From: Anagrus nilaparvatae
Taxonomy: Eukaryota; Arthropoda; Insecta; Hymenoptera; Mymaridae
NCBI GenBank assembly: GCA_022575985.1
Contig: JAKSXM010000231.1
Coordinates: forward strand, 560,501 to 624,500
Direction: 5' to 3'
DNA length: 64,000 nucleotides
Part shown: positions 33,801 to 46,425 of the stretch, piece after piece
Numbering within the stretch: the stretch's first letter is position 1
Layout of the letters: each line of letters begins with the position of its first letter
Notes under the pieces: generated by a model
The model's input: only the letters and a program-made list of their open reading frames with translations
Told to the model about the DNA's origin: nothing
Databases searched by the model: none
Made by a program: the position numbers and the translations under genes

Positions 33801-34812
33801 TTCGAATTTTTAGTCAAATTTTTTCTACTATATGTCAATTCGCAGGAAAATTCAAATTTGTGTTAAACTTTAAGTGAAAATAACTCAAAAGTTTCCCGCT
33901 AAAAAAAAAAAATTTTTTCTCAAAATTTTCAAAAATTGCATATATTTTCCTGAAAAAAATTTCCCGAGAGTAATTTTTGTTTTAAGCGAGTAATACCGAT
34001 TTTCGTTTTTTTCAATTTTGACTTGTTACTTATTTTGCTGATTTCCAGCTAAGCCACGCGACCAAATGAAAATCTGACCAAAAATTTGAATTCTGCGGGA
34101 AATTTCACAAAGGTATAGTAATTTTGGTATCCTTTGAATGATACATCTCAATTTGACAATTTAATTAAAATGGTTTATTAAAATATAGAAAAAATGAAAA
34201 TTTATAAAATGGTATTTTATTGATTTTTGGGTACATTTCTAACTATTTATAGACAATTTGATAGAAAATAAAATCTAAACTTTAAAAAAATTTGATTTTT
34301 ATTAATAATAGACATAACTTTTGTTTTTCCAAAAGAAGTATTTTTATTTTTAGATTTTACATGATTTTTAGGCTAAAAATGCAAAAAAATCAAGAAAATC
34401 CCATTTTATCAATTTTTATTTTTTCTATATTTTAATAAACCATTTTAATTAAATTGTCAAATTGAGATTTATCATTCAAAGGATACCAAAATTACTATAC
34501 CTTTGTAAAATTTCCCGCAGAATTCAAATTTTTAGTCAGATTTTCATTTGGTCACGTGACATAGCGGGAAATCAGCAAAATAAGTAACAAGCCAAAATTG
34601 AAAAAAACGAAAATCGGTATTACTCGCTTAAAACAAAAATTACTCTCGGGAAATTTTTTTCAGGAAAATATATGCAATTTTTGAAAATTTTAAGAAAAAA
34701 AATTTTTTTTTTAGCGGGAAAATTTTGAGTTATTTTCACTTAAAGTTTAACACAAATTTGAATTTTCCCGCGAATTGACATATAGTAGGAAAAATCTGAC
34801 TGAAAATTCGAT
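33801..34812. repeat. Foldback with arms of about 430 bp
   Basis: The left arm 33801-34235 pairs with the right arm 34385-34812: 'ctactatatgtcaattcgc' against 'gcgaattgacatatagtag', and 'ggtatagtaattttggtatc' against its complement near 34490. The spacer of about 150 bp is AT-rich. Confidence 0.85.
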
Positions 34813-35054
34813 TTTTTCATCAAATTTTACATCGAAAACCTAATTTTTTTCTTTCTTTAACTTTTTTTAGAACTTTTTTACGAGATTTTCAAAAATGGTA
34901 GCTGAGGAGAGTAATTTGACCAAAAAACTTTAAATCAGCATCACCCTTCAAAATTTATAAAAAACCTTCAAATTCGGGGAATCATCTAATTTTAAGTTGT
35001 TTTATCGAAAAAAAACCAAATTTCCTATTTTTGAGACCTGGCATATCATTTTGT

Positions 35055-36020
35055 GCTTTTTATCTATGGAATTACCCTAGTACCTCATTTTTTTCCATGA
35101 AAGTACTAATATCTAGAAGTATCGTTTTTACTCTATAACTCGAATCATATAATTTATTTTTTTTTAATTTTTTCTCAAAATTTATTTCACCAAAAAATAC
35201 AAAAAATACCCTGCCAACTAGCTGGCACTAAGGTTCCTCAAACAATGAGCTACATACTTCAATATGTCACAGATATCAACGATTACAACCATGCAATCAT
35301 ACATTCATTTTTATTAACTTTTAAAAGTTAAAAGAAAATTTATGAATTGAATTCAACTAAATCTATTTTTTTCAAAATAAAATTTAACCTAATTCATTGG
35401 ATAATAATTATTCAAGATAGTACTTTCATGGAATTAAACGAGGTATTACACCCAAAAAAAGAAAAAATATTGCAATTTTTTTAATTTATTTGTTTTTTTA
35501 ATTTTGAGAAAAAAATTTTGAAAAAATTCGGTATCAGATCCAAAAAATTACTATAAATAAACTTTCTAAAACTAGTACTTCCATAGAAATAAATTAGGTA
35601 CTACGTCGAAAAAGAAAAAAAAATTTGGTATTCTTTGTATTTTTTAGTGAAAAAAATGTTGGGAAAAAAATTTTCAAAAAATTAATTATCAGATTCGAGA
35701 TATCTAGTAAAAACCATATTTTCAAATATAAGTACTTTCATGGAAATAAATGAGGTATTACATCCAAATTAAAAAAAAAAAGAAAGTATTTTGAGATTTT
35801 TTGATGAAAAAATTTTTGGAAAATAAAATTAGGTCTTAATTCGATAATAGTTATGAAGTATCACCCGTTACAATATTTTTAGATATTAGTGCTTTCATGG
35901 AATTAAATGAGGAATTACATCAAAAAAAAAAAATATTGCAGGTTTTTTAATTTTTTTGTTTTTTTAATTTTGAGAAAAAATTCGGTATCAGATCCAAAAA
36001 ATGACTAGAAATAAATTAGG
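35055..36020. repeat. Satellite-like repeat S, copies in both orientations
   Basis: A plus-oriented unit at 35081-35200 meets a junction 'gccaactagctggcactaag' with 'ggttcctc' at 35205-35245, and from 35400 the same units run inverted ('agtactttcatggaa', 'gaggtattaca'). The arrangement is therefore itself a loose foldback. Confidence 0.65.
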
Positions 36021-37150
36021 TACTAATGTTTAATTTTTAAGCATATTACTTTAAATAGGTGAATTTTTAAAGTTAATAAATCATTTTGAATATTAAAAAG
36101 TAAAAGTAGTATGCTTATCAAAATGGGTATTAATATATTTCCCAAACTACATCTCCAAATGTTAATGCCATAAGATTTTTTATTTTAATTAATTTTTTTT
36201 AGAAACACAATGTCCACTTAATACGTTATTTTAATAACAATTATATTAATTAAGATCCAAAACTTCTTTTTTTGCTAGCATTTAAGCAATAATTATAATT
36301 CAAATAAAAACTCGTTGTTTATAACCTATTTTAAATTGGTTATAAATAAATTAATTTCTAAATGATTTTCTTTCAATTTTAATTCCGACTAAACCTTTTG
36401 AAAGTTATTTTTTTAAAAGAAATTCTTTTTGAGGTTTTGTTGTCAAAATAAATTCCGAAAAGAATTAAAATGAAAATCATATGTTTTAAAAGAATTAAAC
36501 TCAAAATAATTCCTTTTAAAAAAATTAAATAAACATTCATTCTTTTTTGGGTAACAAAAAATTCTTTTAGGTTTGGTGTGCAGTTTTTATTAAACTAGTA
36601 TTAAAAATTATTCTATAGCATACAGTTTACATTAATATGTTTAGCTAGCAAATTTTTTAAAAGTTTTCTTATTCCTTTTTTAAAAAACACCCTATTTGAA
36701 TTACATTTTGCATTCAAGACAATTTTTGTTAAATTCTTCAAAAAAGTGTAGAATTAATAATATGTAATTGTTATACAAGTATTATTATGGAAGTTAAGCA
36801 GTATTTAAGAATAAAAAATTATTATAACACGAATTTTAAAATAGTTGCGAAAAAATATTTATTTTCATTGTATTGTTAAAATATAGCCGAGCCTGAGGTA
36901 TTAAAAGTATGAATATTACGTATAAACATTTAAATGTTATTTACAAGAGAGAAACTGTTTCTAATGGAAGTATTGTTAATTTGGTAGAACCATATACTTG
37001 TTAAAAAATTTAAAATAAAATTATAATAGAATTTGTTCTTTGCATTTTTTTCACACATGGTAAACAAAATTTTTTTGCCAATTAACTTATCATTTAAAAA
37101 AAATATTTTTCTCTTCAGGGTGTAAAACTTGTTACGGAATATCTTCAATC
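36021..37150. other. AT-rich sequence, no gene recognised
   Basis: No repeat or coding similarity was recognised. The minus frame at 36930-37148 is Phe/Lys/Asn-rich, consistent with AT-rich noise. Confidence 0.5.
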
Positions 37151-37320
37151 GTTTTACGCCTAGGCAGGCTCAAATGTGGTAAGCACCATAGACAAAAAAC
37201 TGTAGAGACTAGTATGAATACATATCACTAGTGCCCGCCTTCGCCAAGCACTCGAGCTGGTTCTCACACTAGCACTACAATTTTATTCCCTTGATACTTA
37301 ATATACTATTTAGAATTTTC
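37150..37320 (-). repeat. GC-richer repeat R2, copy 2 (inverted)
   Basis: 'cactagtgcccgccttcgcc' and 'aagcactcgagctggttctc' form the inverted, diverged counterpart of 13175-13245. Function unknown. Confidence 0.5.
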
Positions 37321-37399
37321 CGGCCACCATCTTGGGAAACACAAAAAATATATATGTATTGAAAAGTGAAATAGCTTAAACAAGATCAGTTTTATTCAC

Positions 37400-39047
37400 T
37401 AGGGTTGTTCACTAAAAAAAAAAGTGCGCCAAAAATGTTCTTCCTGAAGTATGTTGAAGTTTAGGTGACAAAATGATCCCGTACCAATTTTCGGCTCATT
37501 TGAGAACCATTTAGGGGTCACACAAACCCAGGGTAGCTCTCAAGTGGTTGGTTAATACCGACAATTAGTGCGAACCACAAAAATTTTTTTCAAAATACGT
37601 TTTCTATGCTTCCTTATATGTTTTCGGTGTCGCTAAACTCGAAAATGAGGTCCTCAGAGTCCGAAAATACCTTAATCACCCTTAAACACCGAAAAATTTT
37701 TGGATTTTATAGCAAAAATCGTATATATTCGAAACATCTGGATTATAAATTACAATTGATGACTTAAAAATGTTAAAAAAATACCAAAAACTCCTTCCGT
37801 TTATTCTAACGCGCTTTATTGGCCGAGAAACGCAGAACTCAATTCTATAACAATGTTATAAGATAGGGTTTTTAGGCAATTTTCCAAATAACGCTGTCAT
37901 ATTGAAATTCTACCAAAATACTATCATTTTTTTCGTATAAGTTCTACCTTTCAAACGCCGTAAACCGCAATTTTTCATCATCGATTCTCTTATCGCTATA
38001 GTTAGAAAATAAAATGTCCATTTTTTGCCAAAAATGATCAATTTTAAAATTGCTGTTAAAATTTTAATTTTTGATGAAAATGAGTCTTAAAAGTCTCAAA
38101 AATTTCAATTAAGCTCTAAGTTTTGAAAAAAATTTTACTCCTTCCTTTTCAATTGTTTGTTTAGCAGATATGATAATTTAAAAAAAGAGTCTTAATTTAA
38201 GGTTTTTTTAAAAAAAATCATATTTTATCACTATCTTTGTCGAGTCATATCTCGAAAAGGTATAAAGCAAAATGGACGAGTGAAAAATTTTTCAAACTTG
38301 AGACTAGTACAAAATGTTGGAGACCTATAAGACTTATTTTCTTCAAAAATTACAATTTTAGCAGCAATTTTAAATTTGGTCATTTTTGGCAAAAAATGGA
38401 CATTTGATTTACTAACTATAGCGATGAGAAAATCGGTGATAAAAAATTGCGGTTTACGGCGTTTGAAAGGTAGAACTTATACGAAAAAAATGAGACCAAA
38501 TGATAGTATTTTGGTAGAATTGCAATATGACAGCGTTATTTGGAAAATCGCCTAAAAACCTTATCTTATAACATTGTTATAGAATTGAGCTCTGCGTTTC
38601 TAGGCCAATAAGGCGCGTTAGAATAAACGGAAGGAGTTTTCGGTATTTTTTCAACATTTTTAAGTCATCAATTGTAATTTATAATCCAGATGTTTCGAAT
38701 ATATACGATTTTCGCTATAAAATCCAAAAATTTTTGGTAAAAAAAAGGGTGTTTTCGGTGTTTAAGGGTGATTAAGGTATTTTCGGACTCTTAGGACTTC
38801 ATTTTCGAGTTTAGCGACACAGAAAACATATTAGGAAGCATAGAAAACGTATTTTGAAAAAAATTTTTGTGGTTCGCACTAATTGTCGGTATTAGCCAAC
38901 CGCTTGAGAGCTACCCTGGGTTTGTGCGACCCCTAAATCGTTCTCAAATGAGCTGAAAATTGGTACGGGATCATTTTGTCACCTAAACTTCAACATATTT
39001 CAGGAAGAACATTTTTGGCGCACTTTTTTTTTTAGTGAACAACCCTA
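37400..39047. mobile_element. Foldback transposon, 1648 bp, with 8-bp target duplication (hAT-like)
   Basis: The element starts 'tagggttgttcact' at 37400 and ends with its complement 'agtgaacaaccct' plus 'a' at 39047. Directly outside is 'ttattcac' on both sides (37392-37399 and 39048-39055). Arms of about 0.8 kb pair along nearly their whole length around a centre near 38220 (for example 'gtaccaattttcggctc' against 'gagctgaaaattggtac'). An AGGGTTG-type terminus with an 8-bp duplication is the pattern of hAT superfamily elements. No transposase ORF is present, so it must have been moved in trans. Confidence 0.9.
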
Positions 39048-39055
39048 TTATTCAC

Positions 39056-40230
39056 CTTTGAAAGCATTCTTGAGAAAAGAATTAAATTTCACTCATAAAA
39101 GCATTCTTTATAAAGGAATAAATTTTTTAAAAAATTTTTCGATTTTTCGGAAAACATTTTTTTTTGCAATTTTTTCCTCTTATTTTTATTCAATTGCCAA
39201 TTTCAAACTATTAAAATTTTTTTAACTCCATACGAGGATTAAACCACCTTTAACCACCCTTAAAATGCCTTAAAACTTGTAAGATAAATAAGCAATTTTT
39301 AATTTATTCCAATTTGGTTATCTTGAATATCGTATGAAAACTACCCTTTTTATTGACTTTTGCACTTTTATAGATAAGAAATTGACATACTCTTTTGATA
39401 ATTTTTTTATGTTACAATTTTTCAACAAGTTATAAAGTCGCAACAAGGGTTCATAAAAAATAAAATAAAAATTTGAAAAACTAATTAAGCAATATGTAAC
39501 CTTGCCAATTGTATATAATATTCATTTAATAATGTCTACAGAATAATTGGGGTTCATAAAATGTTATATACAGTATAATTATAGATTATATACTCTTGGA
39601 TATTTTATATACGCGATGCAATTTTTTTCGCAATTTTTACAAGTTGCAATAAGAGTCGTTTGCATATCAATCAAATTATATAAAATATTCAAAAATTAAA
39701 AGTGGTATATGAGAAATTATATAATTTTTACCACCTAAGGGGGGCGGGTACTTTACATACAAGAGAAAAAAAAGGTATTTTTGTTTAATTTTTTCGAGCA
39801 GAAATAATTAACTTAAACACTTGAAAATTTTTGCAAACGAAAGGAAAAAATACAATTTAAAAAAAATTTTTTTTTATAAATTAAATATAGCGCTAAAAGT
39901 TGCTAATTCCGAAAAAAAGCGTATTTTCAACTTGCGTGCAGTGTAGCTCAAAATCTACTCAAAAATCAATATAAATCTAATCAAAAATCTGCGCAAAATT
40001 TTTTTATTAAATTGGTTTCCAAAATTTCTTTATTAACAAAAGAAAAGAAAAAAAAAATGAAAAATCAGTATTTTTTTTGGAGTTGAATAAACTTTTAAAT
40101 TTTGAAAACATATATAAAAATTCTGCTCTATTCATATGGAAAATATATGATTAAAGAAATAAAATTTTTCAGTTTCGTATTTTTAAGAGGATCCTGGCAG
40201 CCGCTAGACTGCACGCAAGCAAAAAAGGTC
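39056..40230. other. AT-rich sequence, no gene recognised
   Basis: Long A/T runs, no supported coding or RNA feature. A GC-richer stretch begins at about 40195 ('ccgctagactgcacgcaag'). Confidence 0.45.
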
Positions 40231-40231
40231 T

Positions 40232-40765
40232 TACGCGGAATAGTAGAGACCCTAGATTACCAGAGATAGCCAGACACCCAAAAATATTGTTAGATAAGAT
40301 GGCGACTTCCCATTTAAATACATGTATTCACAAAAATGTTGCTAGGTAAGATGTCGACTTTTCCATTTAAAATACATGTATTTTTTTGACCAATCAAAAT
40401 CGGTCCCCCTATCTGGCTCAGAGTTGCTTAAATTTCTTGGCAAATTTGAAGGCTACGCTTGGGGTAAGGTTTGGTTTATAGGCGCGTATTCTAAAATAAA
40501 AAGTTAAATATATAGTTAAATCAATAATAATAATTAGAGGAACATAATAATTATTTAACATTCAAAATATTAGAATAAGATTTTTACATAGGCAAACCTA
40601 AAAAGAATGCTAATATTACGTAATTTCACTAATTATATTCAAATCTTGCGATACATCCTTGCTGAACCTAACCTTACCCCAAGCGTAGCCTCCAAATTTT
40701 CCAAGAAATTTAAGCAACTCTGATCTGACTGTCTCTGGTAATCTAGGGTATCTACGGAATAGCAA
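40232..40765. repeat. Hairpin with duplicated about 55-bp segment in the left arm
   Basis: 40235-40265 and 40435-40480 pair with 40670-40765 ('gctacgcttggggtaaggt' against 'accttaccccaagcgtagc'; 'agattaccagagatag' against 'ctctggtaatct'). The left arm is lengthened by two copies of a segment containing 'agataagatggcgacttccc' and 'atttaaatacatgtatt' (about 40285-40335 and 40336-40390). MITE-like; no coding capacity. Confidence 0.75.
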
Positions 40766-40934
40766 CCAACAGCACAATCCATAATTTAAAAAAATAATAA
40801 TAATAAAATTGTATTCTTTAATAAATTATCTTTCATTACAACAATTTTTATGTGTGTAAGTTAATTATTTCTAACCAAAAAAATCAAACCAAAATCTCTT
40901 TTTCTTCTTGTCTGTAAAGGCCTTCCCCCCTTAA

Positions 40935-41820
40935 TTCGTTTGTTACGTCTAAGGTGGTTTCATCTTTATTTGTTGACTGAATTTACTGAAATACTGAAAT
41001 ATTACCAGACTTTGCTATACTTGCATACAGATTGACGTAACACAGAATGCGAATTTATCGGACCTTTTAGCCTTGCGTCTTATGCAGACACTAAACGGCG
41101 GGAAAAGGTAGTAAGTTCAATTAAAGAGAATGATTTAATAGGTAAAAGCTTAATTTATTTATAATAAAGATTGAATATAATTATATATCACAAATTGCTT
41201 TAAATAGAGAGTTGAATGTTATTAAAGATAATAAATAATAAAGTCTTACAATGTACTTGATATTGAGAACGCGCGCCTCCCACTTTTTCCTTACTTCTAG
41301 CGGCGATCGCTGTAACTTTATACCCAAGCGGTTTAAGTTTGAAAATTAGTATAAACTAAAATACCATTTTAAAAATAATATTTTACTTTAATTTGTTTAA
41401 ATTAATTTATTAATAAATGATAAAGTTAATTTTAAATATTTTAGAAATTTATTTTTAATAAAATATTTTGATAATATTTTTTTAAATTCTTTAAACTCTA
41501 CGCGCTTGGGTATAAAGTTACAGCGATCGCCGCTAGAAGTACGAAAAAAGAGGGAGGCGCGCGTTCTCAATAGAGTGATTTGACCAAAACCAATTGCGAA
41601 AACCTTAGTAACGACTGTGCGGATGGCGTCTACTGGAAAACTTGTCGTCACACGAGATTACGAACTGAACTACTTGAGGCCCAAAACGAGAAGCCCGATG
41701 AAGCTGCATCTTGAATATAAGTTAACGCACTGCGCGTATTAAAGCCGAAACTAAGAATGTCGATCCTTCAAAATCCGCGAGTATATATAGTGACGGGAGA
41801 ATTTGACAAATCTTCAAATT
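40935..41820. repeat. LTR-related fragment, interrupted by a TA-flanked MITE
   Basis: 41085-41262 ('gacactaaacggcgggaaa', 'cttacaatgtacttgat') is similar to 48490-48630 inside the solo LTR at 48287. After the MITE, 41573-41810 continues as relatively GC-rich sequence that includes a TATA-like 'gtatatatagtgac' at about 41790. It may be an old LTR of a related family. Confidence 0.45.
41263..41570. mobile_element. TA-flanked MITE, 308 bp (Tc1/mariner-like)
   Basis: Termini 'ttgagaacgcgcgcctccc' and 'gggaggcgcgcgttctcaa' are perfect complements, and pairing continues with 'agcggcgatcgctgtaact' against its complement. TA flanks both ends (41261-41262, 41571-41572). The centre of about 150 bp is AT-rich. 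TA target duplication points to a Tc1/mariner-type transposase supplied elsewhere. Confidence 0.85.
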
Positions 41821-41959
41821 TTCCTCCTAAACATTGTATAAGGGAAATTTTTTTTCTTTTCTCGATTTGTAATCGAGTCCCGTTAAATATCTTTAACATG
41901 AATCATTCATGATTCATTTTTTATTAAATATTGCGCCATTTATTTGGGCCAATATGTCA

Positions 41960-44165
41960 TTACGTTACCCGTTCCTGAAATCGAAAAAATTTTTTAGGAG
42001 GTGAATCGCTATGACCCGGATTTTCGGGACCCTTGAACCCCCAGGAACACGAAAATATAAATGTACAAAGATTTGGCGATAGATGCCAAAAAGATTTTGC
42101 ATTTTTACGTAAAAGACGCTGTTTTTCAGACCTCAGCGACCTGAAATTTTTAAAATCTTTAAAAGGTTTAAGCGATGGATATAGTAAGGATTTTAGCTTT
42201 TTTGAGACCCAAATGCTGATTTTAATAGCTCAGCTGCCCAAATTTTTAAAATCAATATTTATATTTCACTTATTAATAAAAAAAAATCGTAACAAAGGAC
42301 ACAAATTGATCAAATTTTAAAAATTTATATTATTATTCTGAACGAATAAACCAAATTTTAAAAATTTTGTAACAGGGATGTTACATATAAAAAAATATTT
42401 TTATTTAATATTTAAATTAAATTATTTTGCCGCTATTTCATCGGCAAAAATAATCACATGCTTCCGTCGGAACGTGAACGCGGACGTCCGAAAAGAAGAA
42501 ACGCGTCGCGGACCGACGCCAGTGCACGCCGAGCTCGTGCTAGAACAACACGCCTTTTTGTGGTATTCGTTCACGTGCTAGCTTTTGTAAACTATTCTTT
42601 TTATTCACACGAATTAGTGAATTGCTGATGATAGCTTAATTTTTGGTGAAGTGAGAAATCGTGTGATTCTTAGCTAATTTCGAAGTCGAAGCACGCAGTC
42701 GCTAAGACTCCATTTTCAATAATATTCTGGCTTGGAATTTATTGACAGAAAATCTCTCACTTGTCTATTTGGTCTGCAGTAATAATTAAACAGGAGGTTT
42801 TGGTCAAGGAGCATTTTTTCGGCAAGGTAAAAAAGAAGATATTTCAATCCATACGCGAATGTGCTCCGCGACGATTAATTAGGTTATTTCATAAAATATA
42901 GCTAAATTATTTTGTATATAAAAAGATGCCCTTATTCGTTCTCGCCCTTTTCCCTTTTATTTTTACGGTTTTTCTCTTTTTGTTAATTTATTATTTCCGG
43001 TTTAAGAACCGGTGGCGCTCGACATTTATATGTAATTTTGTAAATTATCGACTAATATTTTATTTTATTTTAATAAATAATTATTTTTCATTAACCACGT
43101 TTCTCTTTGTCATTTACCGCCCCTTAAAATATTTTATTTTCAGGGTCACGTAACAGGCAACGAGCAGAGCACGGCTCCAAAAATTATTCTAATATTTTCC
43201 TTATATATTTAATTTCCCATTTTATTACCAATTCTTTTTATATATGACCACGGTCATAATTTATATATTTATAATGTAAAGTAGGATATTTTAGCTTTCG
43301 CTTTTACCAATTGTGGTTTATCTATTTTCAAAAGTACTTGAGAAGGAAAAACTTCTTGTATGTCAGGCTGTTTTGGCCAAAAAAATTAAATTATCAATTT
43401 TTAAAGATTGAATTTTTGAATTAAACTTTGTATTTATTGTAATAAAATACCATGAATTTTGTAATTAATTTAAAGAAAAGAATAATTAAAATTTCCGTCT
43501 TTTAATCCGTTTAGCAAAAAAAAAGTTGGTTGTTTCAAACTTTATCCACAAAAATGCAATTCAATTTTTAGCATCTTTTAAAAGTTGGGCTTTTACTGTT
43601 TTCTATTTTTTTAAGCATTCAAAAATCGGTTAACTGAGCTGTGAAAAACCGCATTTAGGACTAAAAAAATCCAAAATACCTGTTGTATCCATCCAGACCT
43701 TTGTTACGATTTTTTTATATTAATTGTGTTGGAAATAACTAATAGAAAATATAAGAATATCAGATGGCCTAAAAATATTGATTTTTAAGAATTTGGGCTG
43801 CTGAGCTAATAAAACCAGCATTTTAGTCTCAAAAAAGCTAAAATCCTTATTATATCCATCGCTTAAAACTTTTTTTCGATTATTTGTATGTTAAAGATGT
43901 TGTAACTAACTAATAGATAAGATAAAAACATCAGAGGAGCTGTATATAAAGATTTTCAAAGTTTCAGGCAGCTGAGGTCTGAAAAACAGCGTTTTTTCAC
44001 GTAAAAATGCAAAAATCTCTTTGGCATTCATCGCCAAATCTTTGTACACTTATATTGTATATTTTCGTGTTCCTAGGGGTTAAAGGGTCCCGAAAATCCA
44101 AGTCATAACGAAGTGCCTTCAAAATAATTTTTTTCGATTTCAGGAATGATTTAAAAAGGTAAAAA
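41960..44165. repeat. Foldback of about 2.2 kb with a non-repetitive central insert
   Basis: 41965-42300 pairs with 43770-44160 ('ggcgatagatgccaaaaag' against 'ctctttggcattcatcgcc'; 'gcgatggatatagtaagga' against its complement near 43850). The right arm has two or three diverged units of about 165-175 bp, each with 'gagct...aaa...cagcattt'. The frame at 42033-42320 is arm sequence and not a gene. Confidence 0.8.
42440..43330. other. Central insert of the 42-kb foldback, partly GC-rich, origin unknown
   Basis: 42455-42600 is strikingly GC-rich ('gaacgcggacgtccgaaaag', 'gcgtcgcggaccgacgcc') and is followed by sequence with a TATA-like 'gtatataaaaag' at 42914 and pyrimidine-rich stretches. Open frames at 42378 and 42926 lack recognisable domains. 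It resembles a captured leader, LTR or first-exon/promoter segment, but I cannot identify it. Confidence 0.35.
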
Positions 44166-44580
44166 ATATATAATTGCTCATATAAGCTTTTTAAAATTAT
44201 ATATTATATTAAAAATACTTTATACACACTTACCGTAATGCAAGAAACCGTTATATATGATAAAATTTTATATGGTCGCCATCAGGTATATTCGATAAAC
44301 ACACACTTTATTAATCATTTGAAATTAAGAATTATTAACTACCATATGTACATAATTTGACGCTATTATTTATACATGAATACAAATTTTGTAATTTTGC
44401 AAATAAACAATCTAATCTAATATAATATAATCTAATTTTTCTTATTTGCAGGTTTTAGATTTTGGCAGTATAAAGTTTTAGAGTTTTTATTATTTGAATG
44501 AATAATTGGTAAGTTAATTTAAATATTATTTAGTATTTTTTAATATCTTATAATTATTTTAGCAGTAATTTATAACCATC
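44166..44580. other. No gene recognised
   Basis: AT-rich, including an (AATCTAAT)-like run near 44410-44440. Confidence 0.4.
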
Positions 44581-44985
44581 ATAATTTTTTTACAGAATTT
44601 TTCCATTTTCGGACGTTAACGCGAGGTTGATCTTGGGTTATTTTGCATCAGGAATCTTAAATGAGCCTAGTTATCTGCTGCTATATGTTTATGTAGTTCT
44701 GATAGTAAAGATTTACCAGAAGAAACATATTGGTAAGGTTAAATTTTTTTTTAGTAGTTCAGGTAAAAATACAAATTATTCCCAATGTATATATAAAAAG
44801 ATTCATAGTTATGAGTTATTTTAGGTTGAACTTGAAAGCTGAAATCAAAAAATTGAAAAATCTAACTTTGGAGCAGCCATACTCAAAATTATGCATCAGG
44901 AAGTGTAAAATAGGAGTGGTGTCACAAATTCCAGGAAAAAAAAGACCAAAAAGTGTCGTTTTATCCTGGACGTGCCCTATATATT
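44580..44985 (+). repeat. Dispersed repeat U, copy 2 (without the palindrome)
   Basis: Same sequence order as 10430-11059 up to 'cctggacgtgc', then it passes directly into 'cctatatatta' and the right half at 45010. It serves as an approximate empty site for the palindrome at 11060. The 65- and 116-codon frames here have no domain and are not conserved in copy 1. Confidence 0.7.
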
Positions 44986-45009
44986 ATTATTTTTTATTAA
45001 TTAATAAAT

Positions 45010-45800
45010 TTAAAAAGAAATACTTTTTTCATTTCACGTTCTATAGAGCGTGTCATGAAACATTCCACGGAACCTTCTAACTCATAACATTGAAATATAA
45101 CCTTCCGTAGAATGTTCAAAGGAATGTTCCCTAGAACATTAACGAGAAGGTTGTGGGGAAGTAGGCTTTTTTTGCAAGGGTTGTTTACTGTATACTTGTA
45201 CTTAAATTTATATATATACTTAAATTTTTAAATAGCTTAGGCCATAAAATTTCATCTCATAACATTTATGGCCCAAAAATTCTAATAAGGTGAAATTGTG
45301 AAACAATACTTAATTTAAATCATAAAACTTTATTTATTGCATGTTCTTATTACATACTGACAAAATTAATATTTTGTTTAATTTAATACTTAAGTTTGTT
45401 CTATTTATACTTTAATTTATTAAAGTTATAAAAATATATTAATTTAATCCATATCCGTATTTAATCCTTGTCGGAAGCTCGAAGAAAAATTAGTTGCTTA
45501 CTGTATACTTGTGATTAAATTAAATTTTACTTTTCTTAAGCCCCATCAAATTTCATCTCTCAATATTTATGGCCCAAAAGATTAATTAGATATAAAAAGT
45601 AGATCCGTTAGGAATTATAATAATCAATATTTGTAGTCCAGATTTATTATTGACAATTCGGAGCAAGATTTTGAAAAATGCAGCTTGTCATAAATGTCTT
45701 TATAACATTTAAAAATTGATTATTATAATTTAATTTTATTATAATTTTATTATAATTGTATTAAAACATAGCTTAAACCAAGATTTGATAGTTTTCAAAA
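45010..45800 (+). repeat. Right half of repeat U followed by repeat R1, copy 3
   Basis: 45020-45175 matches 13335-13520. From 45175 the R1 block follows with two GGCC-type motifs (45239-45275 and about 45540-45575) and the same downstream 'agatataaaaagtagatcc' as at 13715. Confidence 0.75.
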
Positions 45801-46425
45801 GAGGATTAGCTCTTAAAGGTCACACATGGTTTAAATCACTTTTTAGACACATGAGGTTTTTTTGACCCCATCAATTTTTTTTTATTTTTTTTATTTTTTT
45901 AGAATAATCTTTAGGGTTTCTAGATCAATTCTGGTATTTTGGAAACCTTTTTTATTTTAAAAAATCTTTTTTTATTTGACTTACGTAAAAAAAGTCTAGG
46001 GTCATTTTGACCCACAGTGACCTACGAGGGTAAAATTTATTCAGAGAAGATTCGTCACTATAAAAGTCACGCATAAGATATCTCTTCCCTTTTTTGTTAC
46101 GGATAATAAAACAATAGAAACGTCTCGTTGTACTCGTAAATGTGAAAATTTTATTTTATTTTAACATTTAAATATAAACTTAGCAGTAATTAAATATAAT
46201 AACAATAATTCGTTGTTTCAAAATTGGACTGTATGTGAAAAGTGCAAGTGATGTACTGGTATAACTTTCGTTAACTGAACTGAACTTTTTTTTAAAAAGT
46301 TACAATTTATATCTTAAAAATTAGATTAGATTAATTAGATTAGATTAAGTTAGTACAAGTCATTTCTCACGCAGGTGTTTTTTTTTTGAATTTCCGGAAA
46401 ATCGGAAAAATAAGGTAATAAAAAA
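45801..46425. other. No gene recognised
   Basis: It includes an imperfect inverted 'gacacatgaggtttttttgac' / 'gggtcattttgacccacag' region at 45840-46025, otherwise AT-rich. Confidence 0.4.

Noticed and set aside
42378..42581. 67-codon GC-rich ORF as a host gene
   Set aside because: No domain, no splice or homology support; composition alone is not evidence of coding.
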